64,000 bases of DNA from positions 1 through 64,000 of the forward strand of contig NZ_CP083370.1 in the NCBI RefSeq assembly GCF_017488845.2. The letters run 5' to 3'. The translations under genes were made by a program, and so were the position numbers. How positions within the stretch are numbered: the first letter of the stretch is position 1; each line of letters begins with the position of its first letter. This DNA is from Ensifer canadensis. Its GTDB lineage: Bacteria; Pseudomonadota; Alphaproteobacteria; Rhizobiales; Rhizobiaceae. The notes under the pieces were generated by a model. It was given only the letters and a program-made list of their open reading frames with translations, had not been told where the DNA came from and did no database searches. Of the stretch, positions 33,437-44,646 are shown piece by piece.

Positions 33437-36181
33437 ATGAATTTCGTGACAGACCAATCGAGCCGCTCCGGCGAGGTGTTTTCTGCAGCCGAACTGGCGA
33501 CCGAGGAGAGCCGCTCCACGGCGACGCCGATGATGGAGCAGTTCATCGAGATCAAGGCGAACAACCCGGATTCGCTGCTTTTCTACCGCATGGGCGACTT
33601 CTACGAGCTGTTCTTCCAGGACGCAGTCGAAGCCTCGCGGGCGCTCGGCATCACGCTGACGAAACGCGGCCAGCATATGGGACAGGAAATCCCGATGTGC
33701 GGCGTGCCGGTGCATGCGGCCGACGATTATCTGCAGAAACTGATCGGTCTCGGCTTTCGCGTCGCGGTCTGCGAGCAGGTCGAGGATCCTGCCGAAGCCA
33801 AGAAGCGCGGCAGCAAATCAGTCGTGCGCCGCGACGTCGTCCGGCTGGTGACACCGGGGACGATCACCGAGGAGAAGCTGCTTTCGCCCTCGGAGACCAA
33901 CTATCTGATGGCGCTCGCCCGCATCAAGAGCGGTTCGGAGCCGGCCTATGCGCTGGCCTGGATCGATATCTCGACCGGCATCTTCAGGCTCGCCGAAACC
34001 GGTGAGAGCCGGTTGCTCGCCGACATCCTGCGCATCGAGCCGCGCGAACTGATCCTCGCCGACACCGTCTTCCACGACCCGGAACTGCGTCCCGTGTTCG
34101 ACGTGCTCGGCCGGGTGGCCGTGCCGCAGCCGGGCGTGCTGTTCGACAGCGCCACGGCCGAGGGCCGCATCGCCCGCTACTTCGGCGTCAAGACGCTCGA
34201 TGGTTTCGGCAGCTTTTCGCGCGCCGAACTGGCGGCGGCATCCGCTGCCATCTCCTATGTCGAAAAGACCCAGCTTGCCGAACGTCCGGCTCTCGGCACA
34301 CCCGAGCGTGAGAGCGCTGCCTCGACATTGTTCATCGATCCGGCGACGCGGGCCAACCTCGAGCTCGTCAAAACCCTGTCGGGCGCCCGCGAAGGCACGC
34401 TTTTGAAAGCGCTCGACCGAACCGTGACGAGCGGCGGAGCGCGGCTCCTGGCCGAACGGCTGATGTCACCGCTGACCGATCCCGATCGCATCAACCAGCG
34501 GCTGGATTCGATCGAGATTCTGGCCAGCCAGCCCTCCTTTGCCGGCGATCTGCGCGATTCTCTTCGTCGCGCCCCCGACATGCCGCGTGCGTTGTCGCGG
34601 CTGGCGCTTGGCCGCGGCGGCCCGCGCGACCTCGGCGCCATCCAGGCGGGCCTCAAGGCAGCGGCAACGATCTCCCGGCTGATGGCTTCCGGCAATCTGT
34701 CTGAGGAGCTTGTCGAGGCACGGGCGGCGATCGATGCCCTGCCATCGGCCGTCCTCGACCACCTCGATACGATGCTTGCCGACGAATTGCCGCTTCTGAA
34801 GCGCGACGGCGGCTTCCTGCGGGAAGGGGCAAGTGCCGATCTCGACGAGGTGCGGGGGCTGCGCGACCAGTCACGCCGGGTTATCGCCGGGCTGCAGCTG
34901 CAATATTCCGAAAAGACCGGCATCAAGTCGCTGAAGATCAAGCACAACAACGTGCTCGGCTATTTCATCGAGGTGACGGCGGGCAATGCCGGCTCGATGA
35001 CCGACACCGACGAGGGCCGCGCCCGCTTCATCCATCGCCAGACCATGGCGAACGCGATGCGCTTCACCACGACAGCGCTTGCCGAGCTTGAGAGCAAGAT
35101 CGCCAATGCGGCCGACCGGGCGCTGTCGATCGAGCTTGCCGCGTTCGAGGCGATGACATCAGACGTCGTGGCGGCGGCCGAAATCATCAAGGCTGCGGCG
35201 CTGGCGCTTGCGACCGTCGACGTTTCGGCTGGCCTCGCGACGCTTGCCGAAGAGCAGAACTATGCTCGCCCCATCGTCGACCACACGCGCATGTTCGCCA
35301 TCGAAGGCGGCCGCCATCCCGTCGTCGAGCAAGCCTTGAAGCGTCAGGCGTCCAACGCCTTCGTTGCCAATGGCTGCGATCTGTCGCCGCCAACAGGCGA
35401 AGAGGGCGGGGCGATCTGGCTTCTGACCGGTCCGAACATGGGCGGTAAGTCGACCTTCCTCAGGCAGAACGCGCTGATTGCGATCATGGCGCAGATGGGC
35501 ACCTTCGTTCCCGCCGCAAGCGCCCATATCGGCATTGTCGACCGCCTGTTCTCGCGCGTCGGCGCCTCCGACGATCTTGCCCGCGGACGCTCGACCTTCA
35601 TGGTCGAGATGGTCGAGACGGCGGCAATCCTCAATCAGGCGACCGATCGCTCGCTGGTGATCCTCGACGAGATCGGCCGAGGCACTGCGACCTTCGACGG
35701 TCTGTCGATTGCCTGGGCAGCCGTCGAGCATCTGCATGAGGCGAACCGCTGCCGCGGATTGTTCGCGACCCACTTCCACGAGCTGACCGTGCTTTCGGAA
35801 AAGCTCGGCCGGCTTTCGAATGCGACCATGCGCGTCAAAGAGTGGCACGGCGACGTGATCTTCCTGCACGAGGTCGGGCCGGGTGCCGCCGACCGTTCCT
35901 ACGGTATTCAGGTCGCCCGTCTTGCCGGTCTGCCGGCTTCGGTCGTGGCTCGGGCCAAGGACGTGCTTGCCAAGCTCGAAGACGCCGATCGCAAGAACCC
36001 CGCAAGCCAGCTGATCGACGATCTGCCGTTGTTCCAGGTGGCGATCCGGCGCGAGGAAGCCAAGCCCGCTGGAAACTCCAGGGTTGACGAGGCGCTGAAG
36101 GCACTCAACCCCGACGATATGACGCCGCGCGAGGCGCTGGACGCACTCTACGCCCTGAAAAAGGAACTGAGCGCCCGGTGA
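33437..36181 (+). CDS. mutS: DNA mismatch repair protein MutS
   Basis: MutS recognises base mismatches and small loops and recruits MutL. The 914-residue protein has the mismatch-contacting Phe55-x-Glu57 in GDFYELF, the lever and clamp domains, and the ATPase with Walker [10 protein letters not shown] near 665-673 and Walker B-type [16 protein letters not shown]. The helix-turn-helix follows. MutL is not in this window. It is divergent from the malic-enzyme gene across 103 bases and is followed by glnD. Confidence 0.97.
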   Translation: MNFVTDQSSRSGEVFSAAELATEESRSTATPMMEQFIEIKANNPDSLLFYRMGDFYELFFQDAVEASRALGITLTKRGQHMGQEIPMCGVPVHAADDYLQKLIGLGFRVAVCEQVEDPAEAKKRGSKSVVRRDVVRLVTPGTITEEKLLSPSETNYLMALARIKSGSEPAYALAWIDISTGIFRLAETGESRLLADILRIEPRELILADTVFHDPELRPVFDVLGRVAVPQPGVLFDSATAEGRIARYFGVKTLDGFGSFSRAELAAASAAISYVEKTQLAERPALGTPERESAASTLFIDPATRANLELVKTLSGAREGTLLKALDRTVTSGGARLLAERLMSPLTDPDRINQRLDSIEILASQPSFAGDLRDSLRRAPDMPRALSRLALGRGGPRDLGAIQAGLKAAATISRLMASGNLSEELVEARAAIDALPSAVLDHLDTMLADELPLLKRDGGFLREGASADLDEVRGLRDQSRRVIAGLQLQYSEKTGIKSLKIKHNNVLGYFIEVTAGNAGSMTDTDEGRARFIHRQTMANAMRFTTTALAELESKIANAADRALSIELAAFEAMTSDVVAAAEIIKAAALALATVDVSAGLATLAEEQNYARPIVDHTRMFAIEGGRHPVVEQALKRQASNAFVANGCDLSPPTGEEGGAIWLLTGPNMGGKSTFLRQNALIAIMAQMGTFVPAASAHIGIVDRLFSRVGASDDLARGRSTFMVEMVETAAILNQATDRSLVILDEIGRGTATFDGLSIAWAAVEHLHEANRCRGLFATHFHELTVLSEKLGRLSNATMRVKEWHGDVIFLHEVGPGAADRSYGIQVARLAGLPASVVARAKDVLAKLEDADRKNPASQLIDDLPLFQVAIRREEAKPAGNSRVDEALKALNPDDMTPREALDALYALKKELSAR

Positions 36182-36384
36182 CGGGCATACCGTTTTTCCT
36201 GTGCATGCGTCGGTGAAAAAGGCTATACAGCGCCGCGCGCCTTTCGAGGGCGTGGCGATGAGCCTGTATTAATTTTGAAATGCTGCAACGTCCCGGTTCG
36301 GCCTTGATCGGATGGGAGCATGCAGGAATGCTCTTCATGCAGCGGACCACGCAACCAGTCGGACAGGACGCCCCTCGGCACTTC

Positions 36385-39228
36385 ATGGGCAGACACGAAA
36401 CTTCCTTTCCCGAAATTCTCGACGTCGCGGCGCTTCGGGCGAAATGCGACTTCATCGCCTCGGCCCACGCCGAGCAGCGCGAACCGATGCGTCAGGCACT
36501 GCTTGCGGCCTTCAAACAGGCAAATGTTGCAGGCCGCGCCAAGGCGCGCGAACTGTTTGCTGGCGATGGCGGCGGTATCCTTTGCGCCGAGCGTATCTCC
36601 TGGCTTCAGGACCAGCTGATCACGGTGCTGCATGATTTCGTGCTCAACGAGATTTTCGATGCCGCCAATGCAGCCCCGGCAAGCCGCATCGCTGTCGCTG
36701 CCGTTGGCGGTTACGGCCGCGGCACGCTGGCACCCGGCTCGGACATCGACCTGCTCTTCCTGCTGCCGGTGAAGAAGGCCGTCTGGGCCGAGCCCGCCAT
36801 CGAATTCATGCTCTACATCCTGTGGGATCTGGGCTTCAAGGTCGGCCACGCCACCCGCACGATCGAGGACTGCATCCGGCTCTCGCGTGCCGACATGACG
36901 ATCCGCACGGCAATCCTCGAGACCCGCTATATCTGTGGTTCCGAAACGCTGGCGGCTGAACTCGAAACGCGCTTCGACCATGAGATCGTGCGCAACACCG
37001 GGCCGGACTTCATCGCCGCCAAGCTTGCCGAACGCGACGAGCGCCACCGCAAGGCCGGCGACACGCGCTATCTCGTCGAGCCCAACGTCAAGGAAGGCAA
37101 GGGCGGGCTTCGAGACCTGCACACACTGTTCTGGATCGCCAAGTATTTTTACCGGGTCAAGGATTCGGCCGATCTGATCAAGCTCGGCGTCCTCTCCCGC
37201 ACGGAATACAAGCTGTTCCAGAAGGCGGAGGATTTCCTCTGGGCGGTGCGTTGCCACATGCATTTCTTGACCGGCAAGGCCGAGGAACGGCTGTCCTTCG
37301 ACATTCAGCGCGAGATCGCCGAGGCGCTCGGCTATCACGACCACCCCGGCCTTTCGGCGGTCGAGCGCTTCATGAAGCACTACTTCCTGGTGGCCAAGGA
37401 TGTCGGCGATCTCACCCGCATCTTCTGCGCCGCACTCGAAGACCAGCAGGCCAAGGACGCGCCCGGCCTTTCCGGCATCATCGGCCGCTTCACCCATCGC
37501 AGCCGCAAGATTGCCGGCACGCTCGACTTCGTCGATGACGGCGGGCGCATAGCACTTTCGAGCCCCGATGTGTTCAAGCGCGATCCGGTCAACCTTTTGC
37601 GCTTCTTCCACATCGCCGACATCAACAATCTCGAGTTCCACCCGGCAGCGCTTCGGCAGGTGACGCGCTCGCTCGGCTTGATCAAGCCGCAGCTGCGCGA
37701 GAACGAGGAGGCGAACCGGCTGTTCCTGTCGATCCTGACCTCGCGCCGCAAGCCGGAGCTGATCCTTCGCCGCATGAACGAAGCGGGCGTGCTCGGGCGG
37801 TTCATTCCGGATTTCGGCAAGATCGTCTCGATGATGCAGTTCAACATGTACCACCACTATACGGTGGACGAGCATCTGCTGCGCGCGGTCGACGTTCTCT
37901 CGCGCGTCGAGCGCGGCATCGAGGAGGACGCCCACCCGCTGGTCGCCAAACTGATGCCGGGGATCGAGGACCGCGAGGTGCTCTACGTCGCCGTGCTTCT
38001 GCACGATATCGCCAAGGGTCGGCCGGAGGATCATTCGGTCGCCGGTGCCAAGGTGGCGCGCCGGCTCTGCCCGCGCTTTGGCCTGACGCCGAAGCAAACC
38101 GAGCTTGTCGCCTGGCTGATCGACGAGCACCTGACAATGTCGATGGTCGCCCAGACCCGCGACCTCAACGATCGCAAGACCATCGTCGACTTTGCCGAGC
38201 GGGTGCAGTCGCTCGACCGGTTGAAGATGCTCTTGATCCTCACCGTCTGCGACATCCGCGCCGTCGGCCCGGGCGTCTGGAACGGCTGGAAGGGGCAGCT
38301 GCTCCGTACACTCTATTATGAAACCGAACTCCTGCTTTCGGGCGGCTTCTCCGAGCTGTCGCGCAAGGAGCGCGCTGCCCATGCGGCAACGATGCTGAGC
38401 GACGCGCTGACCGACTGGCCGGCAAGCGAGCGCGAAGCCTATGTGCGGCTGCATTATCAACCCTATCTGCTGACCGTGGCGCTCGAGGATCAGGTGCGTC
38501 ACGCCCGCTTCATCCGCGAGGCGGATGCCGCCGGCAAGGCGCTGTCGACCATGGTGCGCACGCACCAGTTCCATGCGATCACCGAAATCACCGTGCTGTC
38601 GCCCGACCATCCGCGGCTCTTGACGGTCATCGCCGGCGCCTGTGCTGCGGCGGGCGCCAACATCGTCGACGCGCAGATCTTCACCACTTCGGACGGCCGG
38701 GCGCTTGATACGATCCTGGTCAACCGCGAGTTTTCCGTCGACGGCGACGAGACGCGCCGGGCGGCCAGCATCGGCAGGTTGATCGAGGACGCGCTGTCCG
38801 GTCGCAAGCGGCTGCCGGAGGTGATCGCCAGCCGCACCAAGGTCAAGAAGCGCAACAAGGCCTTCACTGTTACGCCTGAGGTGACGATCAGCAATACGCT
38901 GTCGAACAAGTTCACGGTCATCGAGGTCGAGTGTCTCGACCGTCCCGGCCTGCTGTCGGAGATCACCGCCGTCCTGTCGGACCTTTCGCTCGACATTGCC
39001 TCGGCGCACATCACCACCTTCGGCGAGAAGGTCATCGACACCTTCTACATCACCGATCTCGTCGGCCAGAAGGTCACCAGTGAAAACCGCCAGATGAACA
39101 TCGCCGCCCGCCTCAAGGCCGTCATGGCCGACGAGGCCGACGAGGTTCGAGACCGGATGCCATCCGGCATCATCGCGCCTGCCGTAGGCACGTCCTCCGC
39201 TCAAAGAACGACAAAAGCCGAAACATGA
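36385..39228 (+). CDS. glnD: Bifunctional [protein-PII] uridylyltransferase/uridylyl-removing enzyme GlnD
   Basis: GlnD senses glutamine and adds or removes UMP on PII proteins, setting nitrogen status for NtrBC and RpoN-dependent genes. From this start the product is 947 residues. A nucleotidyltransferase domain has [17 protein letters not shown] from about 107, an HD domain starts with HHYTVDEH near 490 and HDIAKGR near 540, and two C-terminal ACT domains lie near 730 and 845. Start choice follows the usual length and the [15 protein letters not shown]-terminus; in-frame ATGs at 36280-36340 would extend it, and no strong Shine-Dalgarno decides. It overlaps murJ by four bases. Confidence 0.95.
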   Translation: MGRHETSFPEILDVAALRAKCDFIASAHAEQREPMRQALLAAFKQANVAGRAKARELFAGDGGGILCAERISWLQDQLITVLHDFVLNEIFDAANAAPASRIAVAAVGGYGRGTLAPGSDIDLLFLLPVKKAVWAEPAIEFMLYILWDLGFKVGHATRTIEDCIRLSRADMTIRTAILETRYICGSETLAAELETRFDHEIVRNTGPDFIAAKLAERDERHRKAGDTRYLVEPNVKEGKGGLRDLHTLFWIAKYFYRVKDSADLIKLGVLSRTEYKLFQKAEDFLWAVRCHMHFLTGKAEERLSFDIQREIAEALGYHDHPGLSAVERFMKHYFLVAKDVGDLTRIFCAALEDQQAKDAPGLSGIIGRFTHRSRKIAGTLDFVDDGGRIALSSPDVFKRDPVNLLRFFHIADINNLEFHPAALRQVTRSLGLIKPQLRENEEANRLFLSILTSRRKPELILRRMNEAGVLGRFIPDFGKIVSMMQFNMYHHYTVDEHLLRAVDVLSRVERGIEEDAHPLVAKLMPGIEDREVLYVAVLLHDIAKGRPEDHSVAGAKVARRLCPRFGLTPKQTELVAWLIDEHLTMSMVAQTRDLNDRKTIVDFAERVQSLDRLKMLLILTVCDIRAVGPGVWNGWKGQLLRTLYYETELLLSGGFSELSRKERAAHAATMLSDALTDWPASEREAYVRLHYQPYLLTVALEDQVRHARFIREADAAGKALSTMVRTHQFHAITEITVLSPDHPRLLTVIAGACAAAGANIVDAQIFTTSDGRALDTILVNREFSVDGDETRRAASIGRLIEDALSGRKRLPEVIASRTKVKKRNKAFTVTPEVTISNTLSNKFTVIEVECLDRPGLLSEITAVLSDLSLDIASAHITTFGEKVIDTFYITDLVGQKVTSENRQMNIAARLKAVMADEADEVRDRMPSGIIAPAVGTSSAQRTTKAET

Positions 39229-40829
39229 GTCTGGTCAAGAAATTTGCAACCGTCGGCGGCGCCACGCTCGGCAGCCGTCTGTTCGGCTTCATCCGCGAAA
39301 CCTTCATGGCGGCGGCCCTCGGCACCGGCCCGGTCGCCGATGCCTTCAACACCGCCTTCCGCCTGCCCAACACCTTTCGCCGGCTCTTTGCCGAGGGCGC
39401 ATTCAATTCCGCCTTCGTGCCGCTTTTTGCCAGGGAGATCGAGGCGAACGGCATGGAAGGGGCGCGGCGGTTCTCCGAAGAAGTCTTCGGCGTTCTCTTC
39501 ACCGTGCTGTTGTTCCTGACGGTGGTGATGGAACTGACGATGCCGTTCATCGTCAGCAACCTGATCGCGCCCGGTTTCGCCAATGATCCGGCGAAGCTCG
39601 GCAATACCATCGTCTTCGCGACGATCATGTTTCCCTATCTCGCCTGCATGTCGCTTGCCGCGATGATGGCGGGAATGCTCAATTCGCTGCACCGCTATTT
39701 CGCCGCGGCGATCGCTCCGGTGTTCCTCAATATCATCCTCATCGGCATCCTCGGCCATGCCTGGTACATCGGCCAGGATCCGATTGCGGTCGGCTACGGC
39801 CTCTCCTGGGGCGTGATGGCGGCCGGTCTCGTGCAATTGGCGATCGTCTGGGTCGCGGTGCGCGACGCCGGCATCAAGATCGGCTTTCGCCGCCCGCGGC
39901 TGACGGCCAATGTCAGGCGGCTGCTGGTGCTGGCGTTGCCGGCCGCGATCACCGGCGGCATCACCCAGATCAACCTCCTGATCAACACCAACATCGCCTC
40001 GGCGCAGGAAGGTGCTGTGTCGTCGCTCGTCTATGCCGACCGTATCTACCAGCTGCCGCTCGGCGTCGTCGGCATTGCGGTCGCAACCGTGCTTTTGCCG
40101 GAACTGGCGCGCGCGCTGCGCTCCGGCAACGTCAACGAGGCCGCGAACCTGCAGAACCGCTCGGTGGAATTCACCCTGTTTCTGACGTTGCCGGCGGCGG
40201 CGGCCTTGCTTGTCATGTCGGAGCCGATTGTCCGGCTGCTGTTCGAACGTGGTGAATTCTCCGCGTCGTCGACGGTGGTCGTCGGCCATATCCTGGCGAT
40301 CTACGGCCTCGGCCTGCCGGCTTTCGTGCTGATCAAGGCGTTCATCCCCGGCTTCTTTGCCCGCGAGGACACGCGCACGCCGATGGTCTTTGCCGGCATT
40401 TCGGTTGCGGTGAACGTGTCGCTGGCGCTGACGCTGTTTCCGCGGCTGGGCGCAAGCGGCATCGCGACGGCGGAAATCGTTGCCGGCTGGGTGAATGCCG
40501 TGCTGCTGTTCGGCATGCTCGTCTGGCGTGGCCATTGGGGACGCGACATTCCGCTTCTGACCCGCATTCCCCGTCTCGTCATTGCCGCGGCCGGCATGGC
40601 GCTCGCCTTGCATTATGCTCTTCAGTGGTTGGCCTACGAAGTGTCGTCGGCAGCGCCGTTGATCGTGCGCGCAACCACGCTCTGCGGTCTGGTGGCCGTC
40701 GCCATGGCGATCTATTTCGCGATCGCCTTCGGTATCGGCGGCGCTAATCTCGGCATGATCCGCCGCAACATCAAGCGCAAGGCGAAGGCCAAGGCAGACC
40801 CTGCTCCAGCGCCGGACGCAGACGCCTGA
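39225..40829 (+). CDS. murJ: Lipid II flippase MurJ
   Basis: MurJ moves lipid II across the inner membrane for peptidoglycan synthesis. The 534-residue protein has about fourteen hydrophobic helices and the MviN-family start [20 protein letters not shown], then [19 protein letters not shown] and [18 protein letters not shown]. The tail is basic ([18 protein letters not shown]). Its start overlaps the glnD stop (ATGA); glnD-murJ coupling is conserved in rhizobia. Confidence 0.95.
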   Translation: MSLVKKFATVGGATLGSRLFGFIRETFMAAALGTGPVADAFNTAFRLPNTFRRLFAEGAFNSAFVPLFAREIEANGMEGARRFSEEVFGVLFTVLLFLTVVMELTMPFIVSNLIAPGFANDPAKLGNTIVFATIMFPYLACMSLAAMMAGMLNSLHRYFAAAIAPVFLNIILIGILGHAWYIGQDPIAVGYGLSWGVMAAGLVQLAIVWVAVRDAGIKIGFRRPRLTANVRRLLVLALPAAITGGITQINLLINTNIASAQEGAVSSLVYADRIYQLPLGVVGIAVATVLLPELARALRSGNVNEAANLQNRSVEFTLFLTLPAAAALLVMSEPIVRLLFERGEFSASSTVVVGHILAIYGLGLPAFVLIKAFIPGFFAREDTRTPMVFAGISVAVNVSLALTLFPRLGASGIATAEIVAGWVNAVLLFGMLVWRGHWGRDIPLLTRIPRLVIAAAGMALALHYALQWLAYEVSSAAPLIVRATTLCGLVAVAMAIYFAIAFGIGGANLGMIRRNIKRKAKAKADPAPAPDADA

Positions 40830-40984
40830 ACCATCCGGTGATGAAGCGGCGATGCCTATTTTAATCGGCGTCGCCCACTCGGATTCGCACCACTTGATCG
40901 CGCCCCGCCCGACGTGCATAAGCCATGCCGTTAGCAACATGGGTGATGAACCCTGGGGCCCTCCACCAGCCTATTGAGGACGAC

Positions 40985-42049
40985 ATGAACGAATTCAAGC
41001 CGCTCGTATTTTCCGGTGTGCAGCCGACGGGCAACCTCCATCTCGGTAATTATCTCGGCGCGATCCGCAAGTTCGTGGCTCTGCAGGAAAACAACGATTG
41101 CATCTATTGCGTCGTCGACCTGCATTCGATCACCGCGCAGCTCGTGCATGAGGACCTGAAGGGGCAGATCCGCTCGATCGCCGCAGCCTTCATCGCGTCC
41201 GGCATCGATCCGGAAAAGCATATCGTCTTCAATCAGTCGGCCGTGCCGCAGCATGCGGAACTCGCGTGGATCTTCAACTGCGTCGCCCGTATCGGCTGGA
41301 TGAACCGGATGACCCAGTTCAAGGACAAGGCCGGCAAGGACCGCGAGAACGCCTCGCTGGGCCTGCTTGCCTATCCGAGCCTGATGGCCGCCGACATTCT
41401 CGTCTATCGCGCCACCCATGTTCCTGTCGGCGACGACCAGAAGCAGCATCTCGAATTGACGCGCGACATCGCCCAGAAATTCAATATCGACTTCATGGAG
41501 CACATCCGTCGTGGTGGCTACGGCGTCGACATGGTCGTCGGCGAAGAGCCTGTTCATGCCTATTTCCCGCCGGTGGAGCCGCTGATCGGCGGCGCAACGC
41601 CGCGTGTCATGTCGCTGCGTGACGGCACCAAGAAGATGTCGAAGTCCGATCCGTCGGATCTTTCGCGCGTCAACCTGATGGATGATGCCGAAACCATCTC
41701 CAAGAAGATCCGCAAGGCCAAGACCGACCCGGATGCGCTCCCGAGCGAGCTCGACGGCCTCAAGGGACGCCCCGAGGCGGAAAACCTCGTCGGCATCTAT
41801 GCGGCCCTTTCCGACAAGACCAAGGAAGAAGTGCTGGGCGAATTCGGTGGCCAGCAGTTCTCGGTGTTCAAGCCGGCCCTGGTCGACCTGGCGGTCGAGG
41901 TTCTGTCGCCAATCACTGGCGAGATGCGCCGCCTGATGGGCGACACGGCCCACATCGACGCCATCCTTCGCGATGGTGGCGAGCGTGCCCGGGCGCGGGC
42001 GGAAAAGACCATGAGCGAGGTTCGCGAAATCATCGGATTTCTGCAGTAA
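40985..42049 (+). CDS. trpS: Tryptophanyl-tRNA synthetase
   Basis: A class I aminoacyl-tRNA synthetase charging tRNA-Trp. The 354-residue product has the HIGH-like [10 protein letters not shown] at 14-23, the KMSKS loop at about 218-222 ([10 protein letters not shown]), and [22 protein letters not shown] precedes the ATG at 40985; the in-frame ATG at 40925 adds 20 unrelated residues. It lies 155 bases after murJ, a gap with no clear terminator. Confidence 0.96.
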   Translation: MNEFKPLVFSGVQPTGNLHLGNYLGAIRKFVALQENNDCIYCVVDLHSITAQLVHEDLKGQIRSIAAAFIASGIDPEKHIVFNQSAVPQHAELAWIFNCVARIGWMNRMTQFKDKAGKDRENASLGLLAYPSLMAADILVYRATHVPVGDDQKQHLELTRDIAQKFNIDFMEHIRRGGYGVDMVVGEEPVHAYFPPVEPLIGGATPRVMSLRDGTKKMSKSDPSDLSRVNLMDDAETISKKIRKAKTDPDALPSELDGLKGRPEAENLVGIYAALSDKTKEEVLGEFGGQQFSVFKPALVDLAVEVLSPITGEMRRLMGDTAHIDAILRDGGERARARAEKTMSEVREIIGFLQ

Positions 42050-42101
42050 AAGGCGAAAATGAGGCCTTGCGGCGGCTTATCTGGAGTGTAATGTTCGCCG
42101 C

Positions 42102-42593
42102 ATGGTCTCGACCCGACTCTCACGACTTGAAGGTCACCGCCGCAAATTCATGGCGGTGATCGACGATACCCCGGAATGCGGCCGCGCTGTCCACTATGCT
42201 GGCATGCGCGCCAAGAATTCCAATGGCGGTCTCGTCCTGCTCTATGTCATCGCCGACGGCGACTTCCAGCAATGGCTGGGGGTCGAGGAAATCATGCGTG
42301 CGGAAGCGCGCGACGAGGCGGAAGCGACGCTCGCCAAGGTGGCGCAGTCCGTCCGCGAGCGCATCGGAATAGAACCCGAAATCGTCATCCGCGAAGGGGC
42401 AGCAACCGAGCAGATCCATTCGGCCATCGAAGAGGATCGCGACATCGCCATCCTGGTTCTGGCCGCAGGCTCGGCAAAGGAGGGCCCCGGTCCGCTGGTG
42501 TCGTCGATCGCCGGCAAGGCGGCCGCCTTCCCGATCCCGGTGACGGTCATCCCGGATCTGCTCACCGACGAGGAAATCGACGCGCTCAGCTGA
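42102..42593 (+). CDS. Universal stress protein (UspA family)
   Basis: A 163-residue single Usp domain with the opening strand KFMAVIDDTPECGRAVHYA, GAATEQIHSAIEEDRDIAILVL, and a nucleotide-loop-like stretch AAGSAKEGPGPLVSSIAG. It most resembles ATP-binding Usp proteins, but the classic G-2x-G-9x-G-S/T spacing is not exact. It follows trpS by 52 bases. GGAG lies about 15 bases upstream, rather far, so the start is only moderately sure. Confidence 0.88.
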   Translation: MVSTRLSRLEGHRRKFMAVIDDTPECGRAVHYAGMRAKNSNGGLVLLYVIADGDFQQWLGVEEIMRAEARDEAEATLAKVAQSVRERIGIEPEIVIREGAATEQIHSAIEEDRDIAILVLAAGSAKEGPGPLVSSIAGKAAAFPIPVTVIPDLLTDEEIDALS

Positions 42594-42701
42594 GCTGCGT
42601 CTCTTTGCGCTCTTGCGAGGGCGGAACGAAGATCTTATATTCTTTTGAATTATTCTAAAGAGCCGGTTGAGGGAACCGATCCCGGCGAGACGGAGAGAGA
42701 C

Positions 42702-43268
42702 ATGTTCATCCAGACCGAAGCCACGCCGAACCCGGCCACGCTCAAGTTCCTGCCGGGCAAGGTCGTTCTGGAAAGCGGCACTGCCGAATTCCGCGACGAG
42801 GAAGAAGCACGCGCCGGTTCGCCGCTTGCTGCCCGCCTGTTCTCGATCCCTGGCGTCAGCGGTGTCTACTTCGGCTACGACTTCATCACCGTCAGCAAGG
42901 ACGGGCAGGAGTGGCAGCACCTGAAGCCCGCCATCCTCGGCTCGATCATGGAGCACTTCATGTCCGGTGCGCCGATCATGGCCGGAGCGGGCCGCGCCGA
43001 GCAGCTGGACGAAGAAGACGAATTCTTCGAGCCCGGCGACGAGACCATTGTCGCAACCATCAAGGAACTGCTCGAAACCCGGGTTCGCCCGGCGGTGGCT
43101 CAGGACGGTGGCGACATCACCTTCCGCGGCTTCAAGGACGGTACCGTGTTCCTGAACATGAAGGGTGCCTGCTCTGGCTGCCCGTCGTCGACGGCGACCC
43201 TGAAGCATGGCGTGCAGAATCTGCTGCGGCATTTCGTTCCCGAGGTGGAAGCGGTCGAAGCCGTCTGA
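42702..43268 (+). CDS. NifU-family iron-sulfur carrier (Nfu type)
   Basis: Nfu proteins bind a [4Fe-4S] cluster and deliver it to apo-proteins. The 188-residue product has the Nfu N-terminal domain (about 1-90: MFIQTEATPNPATLKFLPG) and the NifU C-terminal domain (about 112-185) with cluster-ligand Cys157 and Cys160 in GACSGCPSS. GGAGAG precedes the ATG at 42702. This general-housekeeping type should not be confused with nitrogen-fixation NifU. Confidence 0.93.
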   Translation: MFIQTEATPNPATLKFLPGKVVLESGTAEFRDEEEARAGSPLAARLFSIPGVSGVYFGYDFITVSKDGQEWQHLKPAILGSIMEHFMSGAPIMAGAGRAEQLDEEDEFFEPGDETIVATIKELLETRVRPAVAQDGGDITFRGFKDGTVFLNMKGACSGCPSSTATLKHGVQNLLRHFVPEVEAVEAV

Positions 43269-43389
43269 TATCGCGATGGCGAACGGCTGCGCCTTTCGAG
43301 GCTGCAGCTGATCACTAGTGTGAGTAAGCGTAACCGCGATGCCGATCGGGCTTCGCGGCATGATGCGTCTGGAAATCGCTGCAACTGAA

Positions 43390-44049
43390 ATGATCGTACT
43401 TGCCATCGACACATCAGGGTCCGGCTGTTCCGCTGCCATCTATGACAGTGGTTCGTCGGCAGTTCTCGGGCAATCCGGTGCCGACATCGGCCGTGGCCAT
43501 GCCGAAAGGCTGATGGAGTTCGTCGACGAGGCGCTCGTCGCAGCCGATCGCCCGATCGGCGATATCGACCGCATCGCCGTCACCATCGGCCCGGGATCGT
43601 TCACCGGTATCCGTGTCGGGGTCGCGACGGCGCGCGGACTGGCGCTTGCGCTTGGCAAGCCCGCGGTCGGCATTTCCTCCCTTCACGTTATCGCAGAAGA
43701 AGCCCGTTCCGCGGCGCCGGGCAAATCGGTGCTGGTCGCGATCGACGCCAAGCGCGACGAGGTCTATGTCCAGGCCTACGATGCCGCAGGCCATGCCGTC
43801 ACGGAGCCGGAAGCGCTGTCGGTCACGGTTGCCCGCGACCGCTTTGCCGGTTTCGAGGGATGCGTGGCCGGTTCGGGCGCCGAACTGCTCGCCTCTCTGA
43901 CGCCGGTCAAGACCCCGGATCTCGTCGATATCGCAGTCGTTGCGCGGCTCGGTGTTATTGCTGATCCAGCCTCGGCCAAGCCGAAGCCGCTATATCTTCG
44001 TGGGCCCGACGCCAAGCCGCAAGCGGGCTTTGCCGTTGCCCGAGCCTAG
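43390..44049 (+). CDS. tsaB: tRNA threonylcarbamoyladenosine biosynthesis protein TsaB
   Basis: TsaB is the non-catalytic partner of TsaD in making t6A37 in tRNAs. The 219-residue product begins MIVLAIDTSGSGCSAAIYD, with the family motif GPGSFTGIRVGVATARGLALAL. The frame is open to 43339, but the family start is at 43390. rimI follows six bases after the stop; tsaB-rimI is a conserved pair. Confidence 0.92.
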   Translation: MIVLAIDTSGSGCSAAIYDSGSSAVLGQSGADIGRGHAERLMEFVDEALVAADRPIGDIDRIAVTIGPGSFTGIRVGVATARGLALALGKPAVGISSLHVIAEEARSAAPGKSVLVAIDAKRDEVYVQAYDAAGHAVTEPEALSVTVARDRFAGFEGCVAGSGAELLASLTPVKTPDLVDIAVVARLGVIADPASAKPKPLYLRGPDAKPQAGFAVARA

Positions 44050-44055
44050 ACACAG

Positions 44056-44553
44056 ATGAACTTCACCGATTACTTCACGCGCCGTGCCGAATTCGACATC
44101 TTCCCGCTGGAAGAGCCGGATCTCATCGCCGCCGCCGGCCTGCATCGCCAGCGCTTCGCGGCGCCTTGGAGCGATGGCGAAATCCACGCCTTGCTGGTCC
44201 AGGACACGGTGTTCGGCTTTGTCGCTCGCCAGACCAACGGCTCGCTCCGGCCTGCCTTCGGCGGCTTCGTTCTGTCGCGTGCGGTGGCCGGCGAGGCCGA
44301 AATCCTGACCATCGGCGTCGATCCGCGCTATGCCCGTTCCGGCCTCGGCTGGCGGCTGATGCAGGCGGCGATGCGCGAAGCTTCGGTCAAGGGATCGGAC
44401 ACGCTGTTCCTCGAAGTGGACGAGACCAATCAGGCCGCGATCGGGCTTTACCGTAAGCTCGGCTTCCTCAAGGTCGGCGAACGCCGCGCCTATTACCAGG
44501 ACAAGACAGGACAGCGCACCGCTGCGCTTGTCATGCGGCTCGATCTTCGCTAG
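44056..44553 (+). CDS. rimI: Ribosomal-protein-alanine N-acetyltransferase RimI
   Basis: A 165-residue GNAT acetyltransferase of the RimI family, which acetylates the N-terminus of ribosomal protein S18. The acetyl-CoA loop is RYARSGLGWRLM, followed by SDTLFLEVDETNQAAIGLYRKLGF, the usual RimI C-terminal half. It is coupled to tsaB. RimI identity rests partly on that context; single-domain GNAT proteins are hard to tell apart. Confidence 0.88.
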   Translation: MNFTDYFTRRAEFDIFPLEEPDLIAAAGLHRQRFAAPWSDGEIHALLVQDTVFGFVARQTNGSLRPAFGGFVLSRAVAGEAEILTIGVDPRYARSGLGWRLMQAAMREASVKGSDTLFLEVDETNQAAIGLYRKLGFLKVGERRAYYQDKTGQRTAALVMRLDLR

Positions 44554-44646
44554 TGCGAACCGGATTGGTTCGGCACGCCCCGGATGAACCGGGGCTTCGC
44601 GCAACCATGCGGAGTGGCGCGTGAACGGCGCAGGAAATCCTTTTCG

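Noticed and set aside
36223..39204. Long minus-strand open frame (993 codons) opposite glnD
   Set aside because: It is exactly antisense to the well-conserved glnD, has a biased Arg/Gly/Asp/His-rich composition and no recognisable domain; such frames are common in high-GC DNA.
39201..40940. Minus-strand open frame (579 codons) opposite murJ
   Set aside because: Antisense to murJ; Arg/His/Gln-rich with no domain.
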